In this document: positions 34,575 through 43,457 of the stretch, one piece after another | How positions within the stretch are numbered: position 1 is the stretch's first letter | Layout: the number at the start of each line of letters is the position of its first letter | NCBI GenBank assembly: GCA_040757595.1 | Contig: JBFLWP010000012.1 | Span: forward strand, 1-64,000 | Direction of reading: 5' to 3' | Length of the DNA stretch: 64,000 nucleotides | Source: Nitrospirota bacterium | GTDB lineage: Bacteria > Nitrospirota > Nitrospiria > Nitrospirales > Nitrospiraceae | Made by a program: the position numbers and the translations under genes | The notes under the pieces: model-generated | Databases searched by the model: none | Seen by the model: only the letters and a program-made list of their open reading frames with translations | Told to the model about the DNA's origin: nothing

Positions 34575-35990
34575 TCAGCCGCTCACGGGAATCGCCGGCT
34601 TCCCCTCTTCCTTGACCGCGGGCCAGCCTCCGCCGAGCGCCTTGTAGAGCTGGACGATGGACACCAGGTGGAGCCGGTGGGTCCCCGTGAGGGCCAGCTC
34701 CGCATCGAAGAGATTCCGCTGGGCGATGAGCACGTCCAGATAGTTGGCGAGCCCGCCTTTGTAGCGGAGGTTGGCCAGGTGCAGGGCCGAGCGCAAGGAC
34801 GCCACCTGCTCCGCCTGCGCCTCGCGCTGCTCGCGGGTCGTGCGGACCGCCACCAGCGCGTCCTCCACTTCCTTAAAGGCCACGAGGATCGTCTGCTCGT
34901 ACTGGGCCAGCGCCTGCCTGGCCTGCGCCTCGGCGGCCCTCTGCTGGAATCCCAGGATTTGGGCGTTGAAAATCGGCCCGGTGAGCGAGGGGCCTGCCAC
35001 CCCGAAATCGCCGTTGCGCGAGAACAGCTTCGAGAGCGACGGATCGGCGACGCCCAGGATCCCGGTCAGGGACAGTTTGGGAAAGCGATCCGCCTTGGCC
35101 ATCCCGATCCGCGCCGTGGCCGCGCCGAGCTCTTGTTCCGCCTGCACGATGTCCGGGCGTCGCTGGAGCAGCTCCGACGGCAGGCCGGGCGGCACCTGGG
35201 GCGGCATCACCTGCTCGGTGAGCGACCGGCCCCGGGGAATCTGGGCGGGGTTCCTGCCCAGCAGCACGCTGAGCTGGTTTTCCTTCTGGACCATCTGCCG
35301 CTCCAATTCGGCCGCGCGGGCTGCAGCGTTGGCCCGCTCCGCCTCGAACTGGTCCGCGTCCAGCTTGGCGATCAACCCCTGCCGGAGCCGCGCCTGCGCG
35401 ATCCGCACCGACTCGTCCCAGGCCTTCAGCGTGCGCCTGGCGATGTCCAACTGCATGTCGAACTGGCGGAGATCGAAATAGGCCTGCGCCACGCTGCTCA
35501 CGAGCTCTAGGATGACGGCGCGCCGGGCCTCCTCCTTGCCCAGCAGGTCGGCGCGTCCGGCCTCGTTGGCGCGGCGGATGCGGCCCCAGATATCGAGTTC
35601 CCAGGAGAGATTTCCCTGCAGGTAGTAGTTGAACGGGTTGGGGAATCCCGGAAACAGGAACAGGGTGTTCCGGCCGAACGAGGGGGCGTTGACGATCCCG
35701 CTCAACTGCGGGGCGAAGTCGGTCCGGGCGATGAAGAGCTTGGCCTCGAACTCTTCGATCGTGGCGGTGGCGCGCTTCAGGTCCTTGTTCTCCTCCAGCG
35801 CGATGCGGATCAGCTTTTGCAGCTCTTCGTCGCGGAGCAGTTCCCACCAGGGCAGATTGGCGATGGACGCCCCCTCGGCCTGCGCCATGCGGAAGGACCC
35901 GTGCGGCGGCACGTCCGGACGGGTATAGTCGGGCCCCACCGCGCAAGAGAGGAGCAGCGTCGACAGGATCGCAAGAGCCAGGCTGCGCAT
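34575..35990 (-). CDS. Outer-membrane efflux lipoprotein (NodT/OprM/CusC-like)
   Basis: This 471-residue TolC-type protein has an N-terminal lipoprotein signal (LAILSTLLLSC; lipid on Cys15 or so) followed by VGPDYTRPDV, the usual mature start of RND outer-membrane factors. Two repeats of the outer-membrane-efflux fold follow, with long alpha-helical barrel segments (RRAVILELVSSVAQAYFDLR and QTILVAFKEVEDALVAVR). It forms the exit duct of the tripartite pump encoded upstream. ATG 35990 lies one base after the permease stop. Confidence 0.9.
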   Translation of the reverse strand: MRSLALAILSTLLLSCAVGPDYTRPDVPPHGSFRMAQAEGASIANLPWWELLRDEELQKLIRIALEENKDLKRATATIEEFEAKLFIARTDFAPQLSGIVNAPSFGRNTLFLFPGFPNPFNYYLQGNLSWELDIWGRIRRANEAGRADLLGKEEARRAVILELVSSVAQAYFDLRQFDMQLDIARRTLKAWDESVRIAQARLRQGLIAKLDADQFEAERANAAARAAELERQMVQKENQLSVLLGRNPAQIPRGRSLTEQVMPPQVPPGLPSELLQRRPDIVQAEQELGAATARIGMAKADRFPKLSLTGILGVADPSLSKLFSRNGDFGVAGPSLTGPIFNAQILGFQQRAAEAQARQALAQYEQTILVAFKEVEDALVAVRTTREQREAQAEQVASLRSALHLANLRYKGGLANYLDVLIAQRNLFDAELALTGTHRLHLVSIVQLYKALGGGWPAVKEEGKPAIPVSG

Positions 35991-35991
35991 G

Positions 35992-38900
35992 TCAGTCTCC
36001 CCCTTCACGTTCGGAACGGACCGGCTCCGGGCTCGGCGGCGCGGCCACGGGGCCGTCTCCCCGCCGGGACAGTTTCCGGATCAGCACGAAGAAGAGCGGC
36101 ACGAAGAAAATCGCCAGGAACGTGGCCGCGAGCATGCCGCCGAACACGCCGGTGCCGATGGATTGCCGGCTGGCCGCCCCGGCGCCGGTCGCGACGACCA
36201 GCGGGACCACGCCCATGATGAAGGCCATCGAGGTCATGATGATCGGCCGGAAGCGGAGCCGGGCGGCCTCGATCGCCGCCTCCGCCGCCGGCATGCCGGC
36301 CGCGTGGCGCTTGTTGGCGAAATCCACGATCAGGATGGCGTTCTTGGCGGCGAGGCCGATGAGGGTGACCAGCCCGATCTGGAAGTAGATGTCGTTGGTC
36401 ATGCCCCTGAGCCAGACGGCGCTCAACGCGCCGAAGACGCCGAACGGCACGGCCAGGATCACCGCGAGCGGGACCGACCAGCTTTCATACTGGGCGGCCA
36501 GCACCAGGAACACCATCACCAGTCCGAAGGCGAAGGCCACCACCGACTCCTTCCCGGCCTTGCGCTCCTGGTAGGAAATGCCGCTCCAGTCGATCCCGTA
36601 GCCTTGGGGAACCAGCACCTCCTGCGCGAGCCGAGCCAGGGCCTCGAGCGCCTGGCCGGAGCTGGTGCCGGGCGCCGCGGCTCCCAGGACCAGGGCCGTG
36701 TTGAATCCGTTGAAGTGCGTGACGGGATCGGGCCCGCTGGTATATTCGGTCGTGACCACCGTATCCAGCGGAATCATGGACGGCCCCCGCCCGTCCAGGC
36801 CGCCCGCGGCGCGCACGTAGATCTTGGAGATGTCGCCGGGATCCGATCGGTACTGCGGCTCCGCCTCGGTCTGCACGCGGTAAACGCGGCCGAATTTGAT
36901 GAAATCGTTGACGTACAGGTTGCCGAAATAGGCCTGGAGGGTGTCGAAGACCTCCGAGATCGGAACCCCCAGCGCCTTGGCCCGCTCCCGGTTCACGTTC
37001 GCGTAGAGGCGCGGGGCGCTCACCCGAAAACCGGTGCCGATCGCGCCGATGGCCGGGTCCTGTCTGGCCTTGGCGACGAACTCCTGCACGACCGCCGCGA
37101 ACTTCTTGAAGTCCCCGCCGCTGGGATCCTGCAATTGTACGGAGAAGCCTCCCGTGGCCCCGAGCCCGCGGATGGACGGGGCGTTGAAGGCCAGGATCAG
37201 CGCCTCCGGGATCTTGGCGAATTCCTGGTAGGCCGCGCCGATCAGGGCCTGCACGTGTTCGTGCGGACCCTTGCGTTCGTCCCAGTGGTGCAAGGGGAGA
37301 AACATCGTGGCGCCGTTCGGCCCCCTGGTGTTGAAGACGAAGTTGAGGCCGGACATCGCGTCCGTCGAATGGATCGCCGGGACCGAGAGGAAATACCGCT
37401 CCACCTTCTCGAGGACGACGTCGGTCCGCTGCTTGGACGCCCCGTCCGGAAGCTGCACGATCGTGATGAAATACCCTTGGTCTTCGTCCGGCAGGAAGCT
37501 CGGCGGGATCACCCTGAACAGGCCGACCGACAGGGCCACGAGGGTCCCGAAGACAGCCAGGGCCAGCGCTGCCCGTCCGAGGACGATTTCTACGGCTCTC
37601 TCGTAGGAATTCCGCGTCCAATCGAAGAACTTGTTGAAGAGGCCGAACGCTCCCTTGTGCTCGCCATGGCCCGGCTTGAGAACCAGCGAGCACAAGGCCG
37701 GGCTGAGCGTGAGCGCGACGAAGCCCGAGATGATCACGGCCATGGCGATGGTCATCGCGAACTGCTTGTAGAGCTGGCCGGTGATGCCTCCGAGGAAACC
37801 CACGGGCACGAACACGGAGCAGAGCACGAGCACGATCGCGATCACCGGCGCCGCCACTTCGCCCAGGGCCTTCTTGGCAGCCTCCTTGGGCAGGAGCCCG
37901 TTCGCCATGTGGCGCTCGACGTTCTCCACGACCACGATCGCGTCGTCCACCACGATCCCGATGGAGAGCACCATCCCGAACAGAGTGAGCGTATTGATGG
38001 AGTAGCCGAGGGCCGACATGCCGGCAAAGGTGCCGATCAGGGAGACCGGCACCGCGACGCCCGGGATCAGCGTGGCCCGCCAGCTCTGCAGGAAGAGGTA
38101 CACGACCAGGATGACCACGACCATGGCCTCCCCCAGCGTCTTGACCACTTCCTGGATGGAAACCTCGATGAACCGGGTCGTGTCGTAGGGCACGTCGTAG
38201 GACACGCCGGGGGGAAAGCTCTTGGCCAGCTCTTTCATCTCCTGCCGGACCCGCTTCACGGTGTCCAGGGCGTTGGCGCCCGGAGACAGGAAGGTCAAGA
38301 GAAACACGTTGGGCTTGCCGTTCCACCGTCCTTCGAGAGTGTACGATTGCGCGCCCAGCTCGACCCGCGCCACGTCCTTCAGGCGGATCATCGAGCCGTT
38401 CGGGAGGGCCCGGACGATCATTTCCTCGAAGTCCTTCACCTCCTCCAGACGCCCGCGCGTGATGACCGGGATGGTGAGCTCGGTCCCCTTGGGGGCCGGC
38501 TCCCGCCCGACCGTGCCGGCGGGGAAGTCCCGGTTCTGCTCGCGCACGACGGTCGCGATGTCGGTCGGCGTCAGGCTCAGCTGGGCCATCCGGACGGGGT
38601 CCAGGATCAGCCGCATGCTGTAGTTCTGCTGCCCGAACACGTAGGCGTCCCCCACGCCGGGCAGCCGCTTGATGTCGTCCACGATGCGGAGGATGGCGTA
38701 GTTGGACAGGAAGACCGTGTCGTGCGTGGGATCGCTGGAGCTCAGGGCCACCACCGCGAGCAGATCCGGCGACACCTTCTTGACGGTGATGCCCTGGCGT
38801 ATCACCTCCGGAGGAAGCTGCGGCTCCGCCAGCTTCTGGCGGTTCTGCGTCTGGACCTGGGCGATGTCCACGTTCGTCCCGATCTCGAACGTGAGCTGGA

Positions 38901-39171
38901 TGGTCATGTGGCCGTCGTTGGTGCTGGTGGAGCTGTAATACAGGAGATTGTCGATGCCGGGGAGCTGCACCTCGATGGGGCGCGCCACCGCATCCGCGAC
39001 GACTTCCGCGCTCGCCCCCGGATAGTCGGCCTCGATCTGGACGACCGGAGGGGTAATCTCCGGAAACTGGGCGATGGGCAGGGACTGCAGGGCCACCAGC
39101 CCTACCAGGACGATGACGACGGACAGGACCGACGCGAAGATCGGCCGGTCGATGAAAAAGACAGGATTCAT
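35992..39171 (-). CDS. RND multidrug efflux permease (HAE1/AcrB family)
   Basis: This inner-membrane permease has 1059 residues and the expected 12 helices and two large periplasmic loops. The proton-relay aspartates are in GIVVDDAIVVVENVER, and the TM10 lysine is in AAKNAILIVDFANKR. The start MNPVFFIDRPIFASVLS is typical of HAE1 pumps for hydrophobic and amphiphilic drugs. ATG 39171 overlaps the stop of the membrane-fusion gene (ATGA); the frame upstream of it is antiphase. It works with the adjacent fusion protein and outer-membrane factor to span the envelope. Confidence 0.93.
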   Translation of the reverse strand: MNPVFFIDRPIFASVLSVVIVLVGLVALQSLPIAQFPEITPPVVQIEADYPGASAEVVADAVARPIEVQLPGIDNLLYYSSTSTNDGHMTIQLTFEIGTNVDIAQVQTQNRQKLAEPQLPPEVIRQGITVKKVSPDLLAVVALSSSDPTHDTVFLSNYAILRIVDDIKRLPGVGDAYVFGQQNYSMRLILDPVRMAQLSLTPTDIATVVREQNRDFPAGTVGREPAPKGTELTIPVITRGRLEEVKDFEEMIVRALPNGSMIRLKDVARVELGAQSYTLEGRWNGKPNVFLLTFLSPGANALDTVKRVRQEMKELAKSFPPGVSYDVPYDTTRFIEVSIQEVVKTLGEAMVVVILVVYLFLQSWRATLIPGVAVPVSLIGTFAGMSALGYSINTLTLFGMVLSIGIVVDDAIVVVENVERHMANGLLPKEAAKKALGEVAAPVIAIVLVLCSVFVPVGFLGGITGQLYKQFAMTIAMAVIISGFVALTLSPALCSLVLKPGHGEHKGAFGLFNKFFDWTRNSYERAVEIVLGRAALALAVFGTLVALSVGLFRVIPPSFLPDEDQGYFITIVQLPDGASKQRTDVVLEKVERYFLSVPAIHSTDAMSGLNFVFNTRGPNGATMFLPLHHWDERKGPHEHVQALIGAAYQEFAKIPEALILAFNAPSIRGLGATGGFSVQLQDPSGGDFKKFAAVVQEFVAKARQDPAIGAIGTGFRVSAPRLYANVNRERAKALGVPISEVFDTLQAYFGNLYVNDFIKFGRVYRVQTEAEPQYRSDPGDISKIYVRAAGGLDGRGPSMIPLDTVVTTEYTSGPDPVTHFNGFNTALVLGAAAPGTSSGQALEALARLAQEVLVPQGYGIDWSGISYQERKAGKESVVAFAFGLVMVFLVLAAQYESWSVPLAVILAVPFGVFGALSAVWLRGMTNDIYFQIGLVTLIGLAAKNAILIVDFANKRHAAGMPAAEAAIEAARLRFRPIIMTSMAFIMGVVPLVVATGAGAASRQSIGTGVFGGMLAATFLAIFFVPLFFVLIRKLSRRGDGPVAAPPSPEPVRSEREGGD

Positions 39172-40367
39172 GCGCCCGCCTTCGTCTTGGCCTCCGGCCC
39201 CTTGCTTCCGGGGGACGGAGCCGGCTCGTTGAACGGCACCGGTTTGACGGGAACTCCGGGCATGATCCGGTGAACGCCTTCCACGACGATCCGCTCTCCG
39301 GCCTGAAGCCCCCCCTCGATGAGCCACCGATCCCCGTGCCAGGAAGCCGCCTGGACGTCCCGGACCTCCACCTTGTCGCCCGGCCCGACCACGAAGACGA
39401 CCGGGCCCTTGGGCCCCTGCTGCACCGCCCGCTGCGGCACCAGGATCGCGCCGGTTCGCACGGCTCCCAGGAAGCGCACCTTGACGAACTGTCCGGGCAT
39501 CAGAGCCCGCTCGGGATTGGGGAACACGACCCGCACGTCCAGGGTCCCCGTCACGGTGCTCAGCCCCACGTCCAGCAGATCCAACACCCCCTCGTGCGGA
39601 TAGGTGCTGCCGTCCGCGAACGTGATGACGCCCTTCAGCTCGTAAACCCCCGCGCCCTGCACCTTTTTCTCCGCGCGCTCCCTGCGCCGCTTGAGAATGA
39701 GGTTCTCCGGCGCGCTGACGATCACGTACATGGGATCCACCTGGTGGATCACGGTGAGCAGATCGGTTTGCGCGGAAACGAGGCGCCCCTCATAGACCCG
39801 GGTCCGCTCGATGAGCCCGTCGATGGGCGCGACGATCAGCGTATTGCTCAAGTCGAACTGGGCCTTGACCAGGTCCGCTCTCGCCGCTTCCAACGCAGCC
39901 TTGGCGGCGAGATCCTCCGCAACCGCGTCGTCCACGTCTTTCTGGCTCACGGCCTGCTCCGCCAGGAGCGGCTTGACCCGAGCCAAGTTTTGCTTCGCCT
40001 GGACCACCCGCGCCTCCGCCTGGGCGATCTTGGCCTTGGCATTGGCCACCGCCGCCTGGAACGGGACCGGGTCGATTCGGTACAGCCGGTTGCCCTTCTT
40101 GACGTCCCGCCCCTCGGTGAAGTACCGCTCCTTGATAATGCCCGTCACCTGCGAGCGAATCTCGACCGGACGGGAGGACTCGGTCTGCCCGATCAGCTCC
40201 GGCTCGTCGGGCACCGTCTGGGTCGTTACGGTCAGAACCGCGACCTCCGGGAGCGGGCGAGCGGGAGTGGAGGCCGCCTCCTGCTTGCATCCCGCCAGCC
40301 AGGCTCCCGCCGCGCAGACGAGCAGCAATCGAAACGCCCGACCGAGAGAAGTCATCGTCTGGTTCAT
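39168..40367 (-). CDS. RND membrane-fusion lipoprotein (AcrA/MexA family)
   Basis: This 399-residue protein has a lipoprotein signal (LLLVCAAGAWLAGC; lipid on the cysteine near residue 26). The barrel-sandwich halves are RSQVTGIIKERYFTEGRDVKKG and the lipoyl partner near IVAPIDGLIERTRVYEG, separated by an alpha-helical hairpin. A beta-barrel with ALMPGQFVKVRF follows. It links the permease with the outer-membrane factor. The start ATG 40367 overlaps the STAS gene stop as ATGA, so all four genes from STAS to OMF are translationally linked. Confidence 0.92.
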   Translation of the reverse strand: MNQTMTSLGRAFRLLLVCAAGAWLAGCKQEAASTPARPLPEVAVLTVTTQTVPDEPELIGQTESSRPVEIRSQVTGIIKERYFTEGRDVKKGNRLYRIDPVPFQAAVANAKAKIAQAEARVVQAKQNLARVKPLLAEQAVSQKDVDDAVAEDLAAKAALEAARADLVKAQFDLSNTLIVAPIDGLIERTRVYEGRLVSAQTDLLTVIHQVDPMYVIVSAPENLILKRRRERAEKKVQGAGVYELKGVITFADGSTYPHEGVLDLLDVGLSTVTGTLDVRVVFPNPERALMPGQFVKVRFLGAVRTGAILVPQRAVQQGPKGPVVFVVGPGDKVEVRDVQAASWHGDRWLIEGGLQAGERIVVEGVHRIMPGVPVKPVPFNEPAPSPGSKGPEAKTKAGA

Positions 40368-40675
40368 AAGGCATCCTTCCGACGTGAACGAGAGGAGCCG
40401 GCGGAACCGGCCTTCGTGATGTCTTCCACGATGCACCGGGTCAGGCACCCGGCGGCGTGAATCTCTGCGCCCTGCTGCCACATCTTGGCCAGGAGCGCCT
40501 TGCCTTCACGATCAATGAAGGTCACTCCCGCCAGATCCACCATGAGGCGGCTTCGCTCCCGCTCGGCGACGGCCCGCCAGCACCGGTCCAGTTCCTCCAC
40601 CCAGGGGCCGGCCAGCCGGCCTTCGATCTCCAGCCTCGTGGCCCCCGCCTCTTGGCGCGTCGTGATTTTCAGCAT
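40364..40675 (-). CDS. STAS-domain protein heading the efflux operon
   Basis: This 103-residue STAS domain (anti-sigma-factor antagonist/MlaB fold) has DLAGVTFIDREGKALL at the site where SpoIIAA carries its phosphorylated serine. Here Arg-Glu replaces it, so regulation by phosphorylation is unlikely. It overlaps the fusion-protein gene by 4 bp. STAS proteins accompany MCE/Mla lipid transporters, but one heading an RND operon is less usual. A weak GG-N10-GC (-24/-12-like) sequence lies at 40745-40760. The C-terminal SAGSSRSRRKD tail is basic and probably disordered. Confidence 0.75.
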   Translation of the reverse strand: MLKITTRQEAGATRLEIEGRLAGPWVEELDRCWRAVAERERSRLMVDLAGVTFIDREGKALLAKMWQQGAEIHAAGCLTRCIVEDITKAGSAGSSRSRRKDAL

Positions 40676-40774
40676 CCCGTTGCGTCCCCTAAGCCTACCG
40701 TCACGGCAGCCGCCATTGCACCAGGCGGCACCCGACGAAGGTCCTGCAAGTTCATCACCCTGAACGCTTCCGGC

Positions 40775-41689
40775 TCATGTCCGCGTCGCCGCCCGATATG
40801 CGGCAGCGAACACCTCCGCGAACTGTTCGATGGCGGTCGTCCCCAGATGGTCCCGCGTCATCGGTCGCTCCGGCTGAACCAACCCTTCATTGAAGCTCCG
40901 CGTCATTTCCAAAAACAATCCCACCACGTCCGGTTTCATGCCGGCTGCCAGCATCGCCTTTTCCGCTTCCCCGTAGGGAAACTGGACGTATTGCAAGTCC
41001 GGCTTCCCGATCGCCCGGCCCAGCACGCTCGTCGCCTCTTGCATCGTCACCGGTCTAGGACCGGCGAACTCAAAGGCCTCGCGGCCCCGGAACCGCAACT
41101 CGGCCAGGAATTCCGCCGCCTTGGCCCCGATGTCTCTCGTGGCCACCATGGGAATCGGCAGGTCGGCCCTGAACGCAGAGCCGTTGACGCCCAGGGACCG
41201 AATGGTGGGAATGGACCCGAGCAGATTTTCCATGAAGTAGGTGGGACGCAAGTGGATCACCTGGAGGTCCTCGATCCCGTCCAGGCGGCCCTCCTGCTTC
41301 GTCAAGCCGCGGATGGGGCCCGTGCGCTCGTGGAGATGCGCGCCCAAGCTGCTGAGGTTCACGACAGAGCGGACTCTTGCCCGCTGGAGGGCCTGCGCAA
41401 TGGCGGATCCGACCCGATCCTGGAAGGCCAAGTGGTCGCCGGTGGAGTAATCCGGGGGGATCATGGCAAAGACGGCGTCCACGCCCGTGAATGCCTCGGC
41501 CAGAGCCTCCACATCGTCAAACGCGCCGACGTGGGGGACGGCCCCTTGGGCCGCCAAGTTCTTCAGACGGTCGGCGCTGCGCCCGAGCACCCGCACCCGA
41601 TGGCCCGCCGCGAGGAGCCGCTCGGCGACCACTTGGCCGATGTGGCCCGAGGCTCCCATGATCGCGTAGGTTCGGCTTCCACTGGTCAT
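40775..41689 (-). CDS. NmrA-like NAD(P)-binding reductase (atypical SDR)
   Basis: This 304-residue protein has the N-terminal GASGHIGQVVAERLLAAG motif of the NmrA/QOR2 group. It lacks a YxxxK pair and has the HLRPTYFMENLL segment of NmrA-like proteins near residue 150. Relatives are NAD(P)H quinone reductases or redox sensors. It follows the alcohol dehydrogenase by 31 bp and probably belongs to the same sigma54-driven unit. The substrate is unknown. Confidence 0.8.
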   Translation of the reverse strand: MTSGSRTYAIMGASGHIGQVVAERLLAAGHRVRVLGRSADRLKNLAAQGAVPHVGAFDDVEALAEAFTGVDAVFAMIPPDYSTGDHLAFQDRVGSAIAQALQRARVRSVVNLSSLGAHLHERTGPIRGLTKQEGRLDGIEDLQVIHLRPTYFMENLLGSIPTIRSLGVNGSAFRADLPIPMVATRDIGAKAAEFLAELRFRGREAFEFAGPRPVTMQEATSVLGRAIGKPDLQYVQFPYGEAEKAMLAAGMKPDVVGLFLEMTRSFNEGLVQPERPMTRDHLGTTAIEQFAEVFAAAYRAATRT

Positions 41690-41720
41690 TGGAACTCTCC
41701 TTTCTCTGTTGCCTGTTCCA

Positions 41721-42764
41721 TCACAGCGTTTTCATGTCTATGACGAAGCGATAGCGCACGTCTCCCCTGATCGTCCGTTCATACGCCTCGTTGACCTGCT
41801 GCATGGGGATCACCTCGACGTCCGCCGCGATGTTCTTTTCCGCGCAGTAATCGAGCATCTCCTGCGTCTCGCGAATGCCGCCGATGACCGAGCCGGCCAG
41901 TCTTCTTCTCTTGAGGATAAGGGAGAACGCCTGGACGGCGACCGGTTTAGCCGGTGCCCCCACCAGCACCAGCACCCCGTCCCTGTGCAACAGCTTCAGG
42001 TACGCATTGAGATCATGGGGTGCGGAGACTGCGTCGAGGATGAAATCAAACCGATTGGCGAGGGCGTCGAAGTGCTTCGGGTCCAGCGACACGACAAAGT
42101 CGTGGGCGCCTAGGCGGCGCGCATCCGGCTCTTTCGTTTTGGACGTGCTGAGGACTGTGACCTCGGCGCCCATGGAGGCGGCCAGCTTGACCGCCATGTG
42201 GCCCAAGCCGCCCAATCCGACCACCCCGACTCGCTGGCCCGGACCGACGTTGAAATGCCGGAGCGGCGAGTAGGTGGTGATCCCGGCGCAGAGCAGCGGG
42301 GCGACGTTCGCCAGCGGAAGTTTCGGGAAAATCTTGAGCGTGTAGTTCTCGTCCACGACGATGTGCGACGAGTAGCCGCCGTACGTCGGCGTCTTCTCGT
42401 CCTTCTCGGTGCCGTTGTACGTCCAGGCGAGATGACCTTCGCAGTATTGCTCCAAGCCCGCCCGGCAGCTCGCGCACGCTCGGCAGGAGTCCACGAAGCA
42501 GCCCACGCCGGCCAGCTCGCCGACTGTGAGTCGCGTCACCGCGGATCCGATGCGCGTCACGCGTCCGACGATTTCATGTCCGGGGACCATGGGGAACATC
42601 GCGCCGCCCCACTCGTCCCGGGCCTGATGGATGTCGGAGTGACAGATGCCGCAGTACAGGATTTCGATGAGCACGTCGTGCGGGCCAGGGTCGCGCCGCT
42701 CAAAGGTGAACGGTTCGAGAATAGAAGCCGGACCTTGGGTCGCGTATCCACGTGTCGGTAACAT
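41721..42764 (-). CDS. Zinc-dependent alcohol dehydrogenase (YahK/AdhC-like)
   Basis: This 347-residue medium-chain dehydrogenase has the catalytic zinc ligands Cys in YCGICHSDIH and the HE pair in PGHEIVGRV. Structural zinc cysteines are in GCFVDSCRACASCRAGLEQYC. The cofactor motif is GLGGLGHMAVK. The cinnamyl-alcohol-dehydrogenase-like group mostly reduces aldehydes with NADPH. In the same direction upstream lie a 49-aa membrane protein and a zinc-ribbon protein preceded by a sigma54-type promoter, so aldehyde stress or starvation control by the neighbouring activator is plausible. Confidence 0.88.
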   Translation of the reverse strand: MLPTRGYATQGPASILEPFTFERRDPGPHDVLIEILYCGICHSDIHQARDEWGGAMFPMVPGHEIVGRVTRIGSAVTRLTVGELAGVGCFVDSCRACASCRAGLEQYCEGHLAWTYNGTEKDEKTPTYGGYSSHIVVDENYTLKIFPKLPLANVAPLLCAGITTYSPLRHFNVGPGQRVGVVGLGGLGHMAVKLAASMGAEVTVLSTSKTKEPDARRLGAHDFVVSLDPKHFDALANRFDFILDAVSAPHDLNAYLKLLHRDGVLVLVGAPAKPVAVQAFSLILKRRRLAGSVIGGIRETQEMLDYCAEKNIAADVEVIPMQQVNEAYERTIRGDVRYRFVIDMKTL

Positions 42765-42804
42765 GTCTCGCCTCCGCCTAGTCAGTCACAACGCGCACGT
42801 TCGT

Positions 42805-42954
42805 TCACCTGATCGCCGAGTTCCGCGGCCCACGTTGACGGACCTTGACCGGAAGCATTCTGGAATGGACCCGGCGCCACCGGTCCGCCGCGAGGATGAC
42901 GAGCAGCAGCACGACCGGCAACGCAGAGGATATGAACACAACCAGCCAGGACAT
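42805..42954 (-). CDS. Small single-span membrane protein, 49 aa
   Basis: ATG 42954 is preceded by AAAGGAGCTGACGCC, a strong ribosome-binding site 7-8 bp away. The product has one hydrophobic helix (WLVVFISSALPVVLLLVILAA, given by position about residues 3-23) and a basic tail (DRWRRVHSRM, then KVRQRGPRN). I do not recognise a family. It lies between the zinc-ribbon protein and the alcohol dehydrogenase with short gaps, so co-transcription is likely. Confidence 0.6.
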   Translation of the reverse strand: MSWLVVFISSALPVVLLLVILAADRWRRVHSRMLPVKVRQRGPRNSAIR

Positions 42955-42958
42955 GGCG

Positions 42959-43246
42959 TCAGCTCCTTTCTTCAGACCCGAGGGTCGCCGCCCCCCCCCG
43001 CCCGACCGCTCCGACCGGACTTGGCCGGCGATTTCTCAAGATAACTGGATCAATGACCTCTCCGCATTGCACGCAGCGCCGCGCCGCGAGACCCGCTTGC
43101 TCTTCATCCCCCAGGAGATCCACGAAGCGGTCCGGCACGAGGAGTCCTCCGCAGCGCGGACATTGGCCCGTGCCGACGACTTGGGCCCAGCGTTGAACCA
43201 TCGCCTCGTCCAGATCCCTGACAGGAAAGCCGGCTGTAGCGGCCAT
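42959..43246 (-). CDS. Small zinc-ribbon protein behind a sigma54-type promoter
   Basis: This 95-residue soluble protein has two CxxC knuckles, CPRCGG near residue 29 and CVQCGE near residue 59, likely one four-cysteine zinc site. A glycine- and arginine-rich tail follows. An in-frame ATG at 43264 is an alternative start; ATG 43246 has a G-rich SD-like tract ahead. A -24/-12 sequence at 43297-43312 would place the transcript start about 40 nt upstream. Function is unknown; a role in the response controlled by the adjacent activator is inferred. Confidence 0.6.
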   Translation of the reverse strand: MAATAGFPVRDLDEAMVQRWAQVVGTGQCPRCGGLLVPDRFVDLLGDEEQAGLAARRCVQCGEVIDPVILRNRRPSPVGAVGRGGAATLGSEERS

Positions 43247-43296
43247 GGTGTCGTCCCCCCTCATGGTGGCCGAGGTGAATCTCGACACAAGGCCAT

Positions 43297-43312
43297 GGCA
43301 ATTCACGTTCCA
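43297..43312 (-). promoter_or_regulatory. Sigma54 (-24/-12) promoter
   Basis: The minus strand reads TGGAACG, four bases, then TTGC. The consensus is TGGCACG-N4-TTGCW, so one of seven positions in the -24 box differs and the -12 box is intact apart from the last base. It lies 50 bp ahead of the zinc-ribbon start codon, directly downstream of a sigma54 activator gene. Confidence 0.6.
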
Positions 43313-43423
43313 CACCATAGCCCCGGGCCGGGACTCGGGGGAAGTCGTTGAAACGACAGGAAGATGACGAATCGAACCGGTGAGGATTCCGTTCCGGGAG
43401 GAGGAAGGTGCCGAGGAAGCTCC

Positions 43424-43446
43424 GCCGTCATGACGGCACGGTGCCG
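43424..43446. promoter_or_regulatory. Overlapping palindromes, candidate enhancer (UAS) for the sigma54 activator
   Basis: GCCGTCATGACGGC (43424-43437) is a perfect 14-bp palindrome. It overlaps CGGCAC-G-GTGCCG (43434-43446). The pair lies about 115-150 bp upstream of the sigma54 promoter at 43297 and just after the activator stop codon, a normal enhancer distance. It could also be a terminator stem, but no T-run follows. Confidence 0.45.
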
Positions 43447-43457
43447 AAATGTCGGCG

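Noticed and set aside
35989-39273. Plus-strand open frame of over 1000 codons opposite the RND permease
   Set aside because: Same cause: codon bias of the permease removes stops on the other strand. The product is His/Glu/Arg-rich nonsense.
42805-42954. Identification of the 49-aa membrane protein as a CcmD or CydX homologue
   Set aside because: Neither the partners (ccm or cyd genes) nor the specific residues are present; left as hypothetical.
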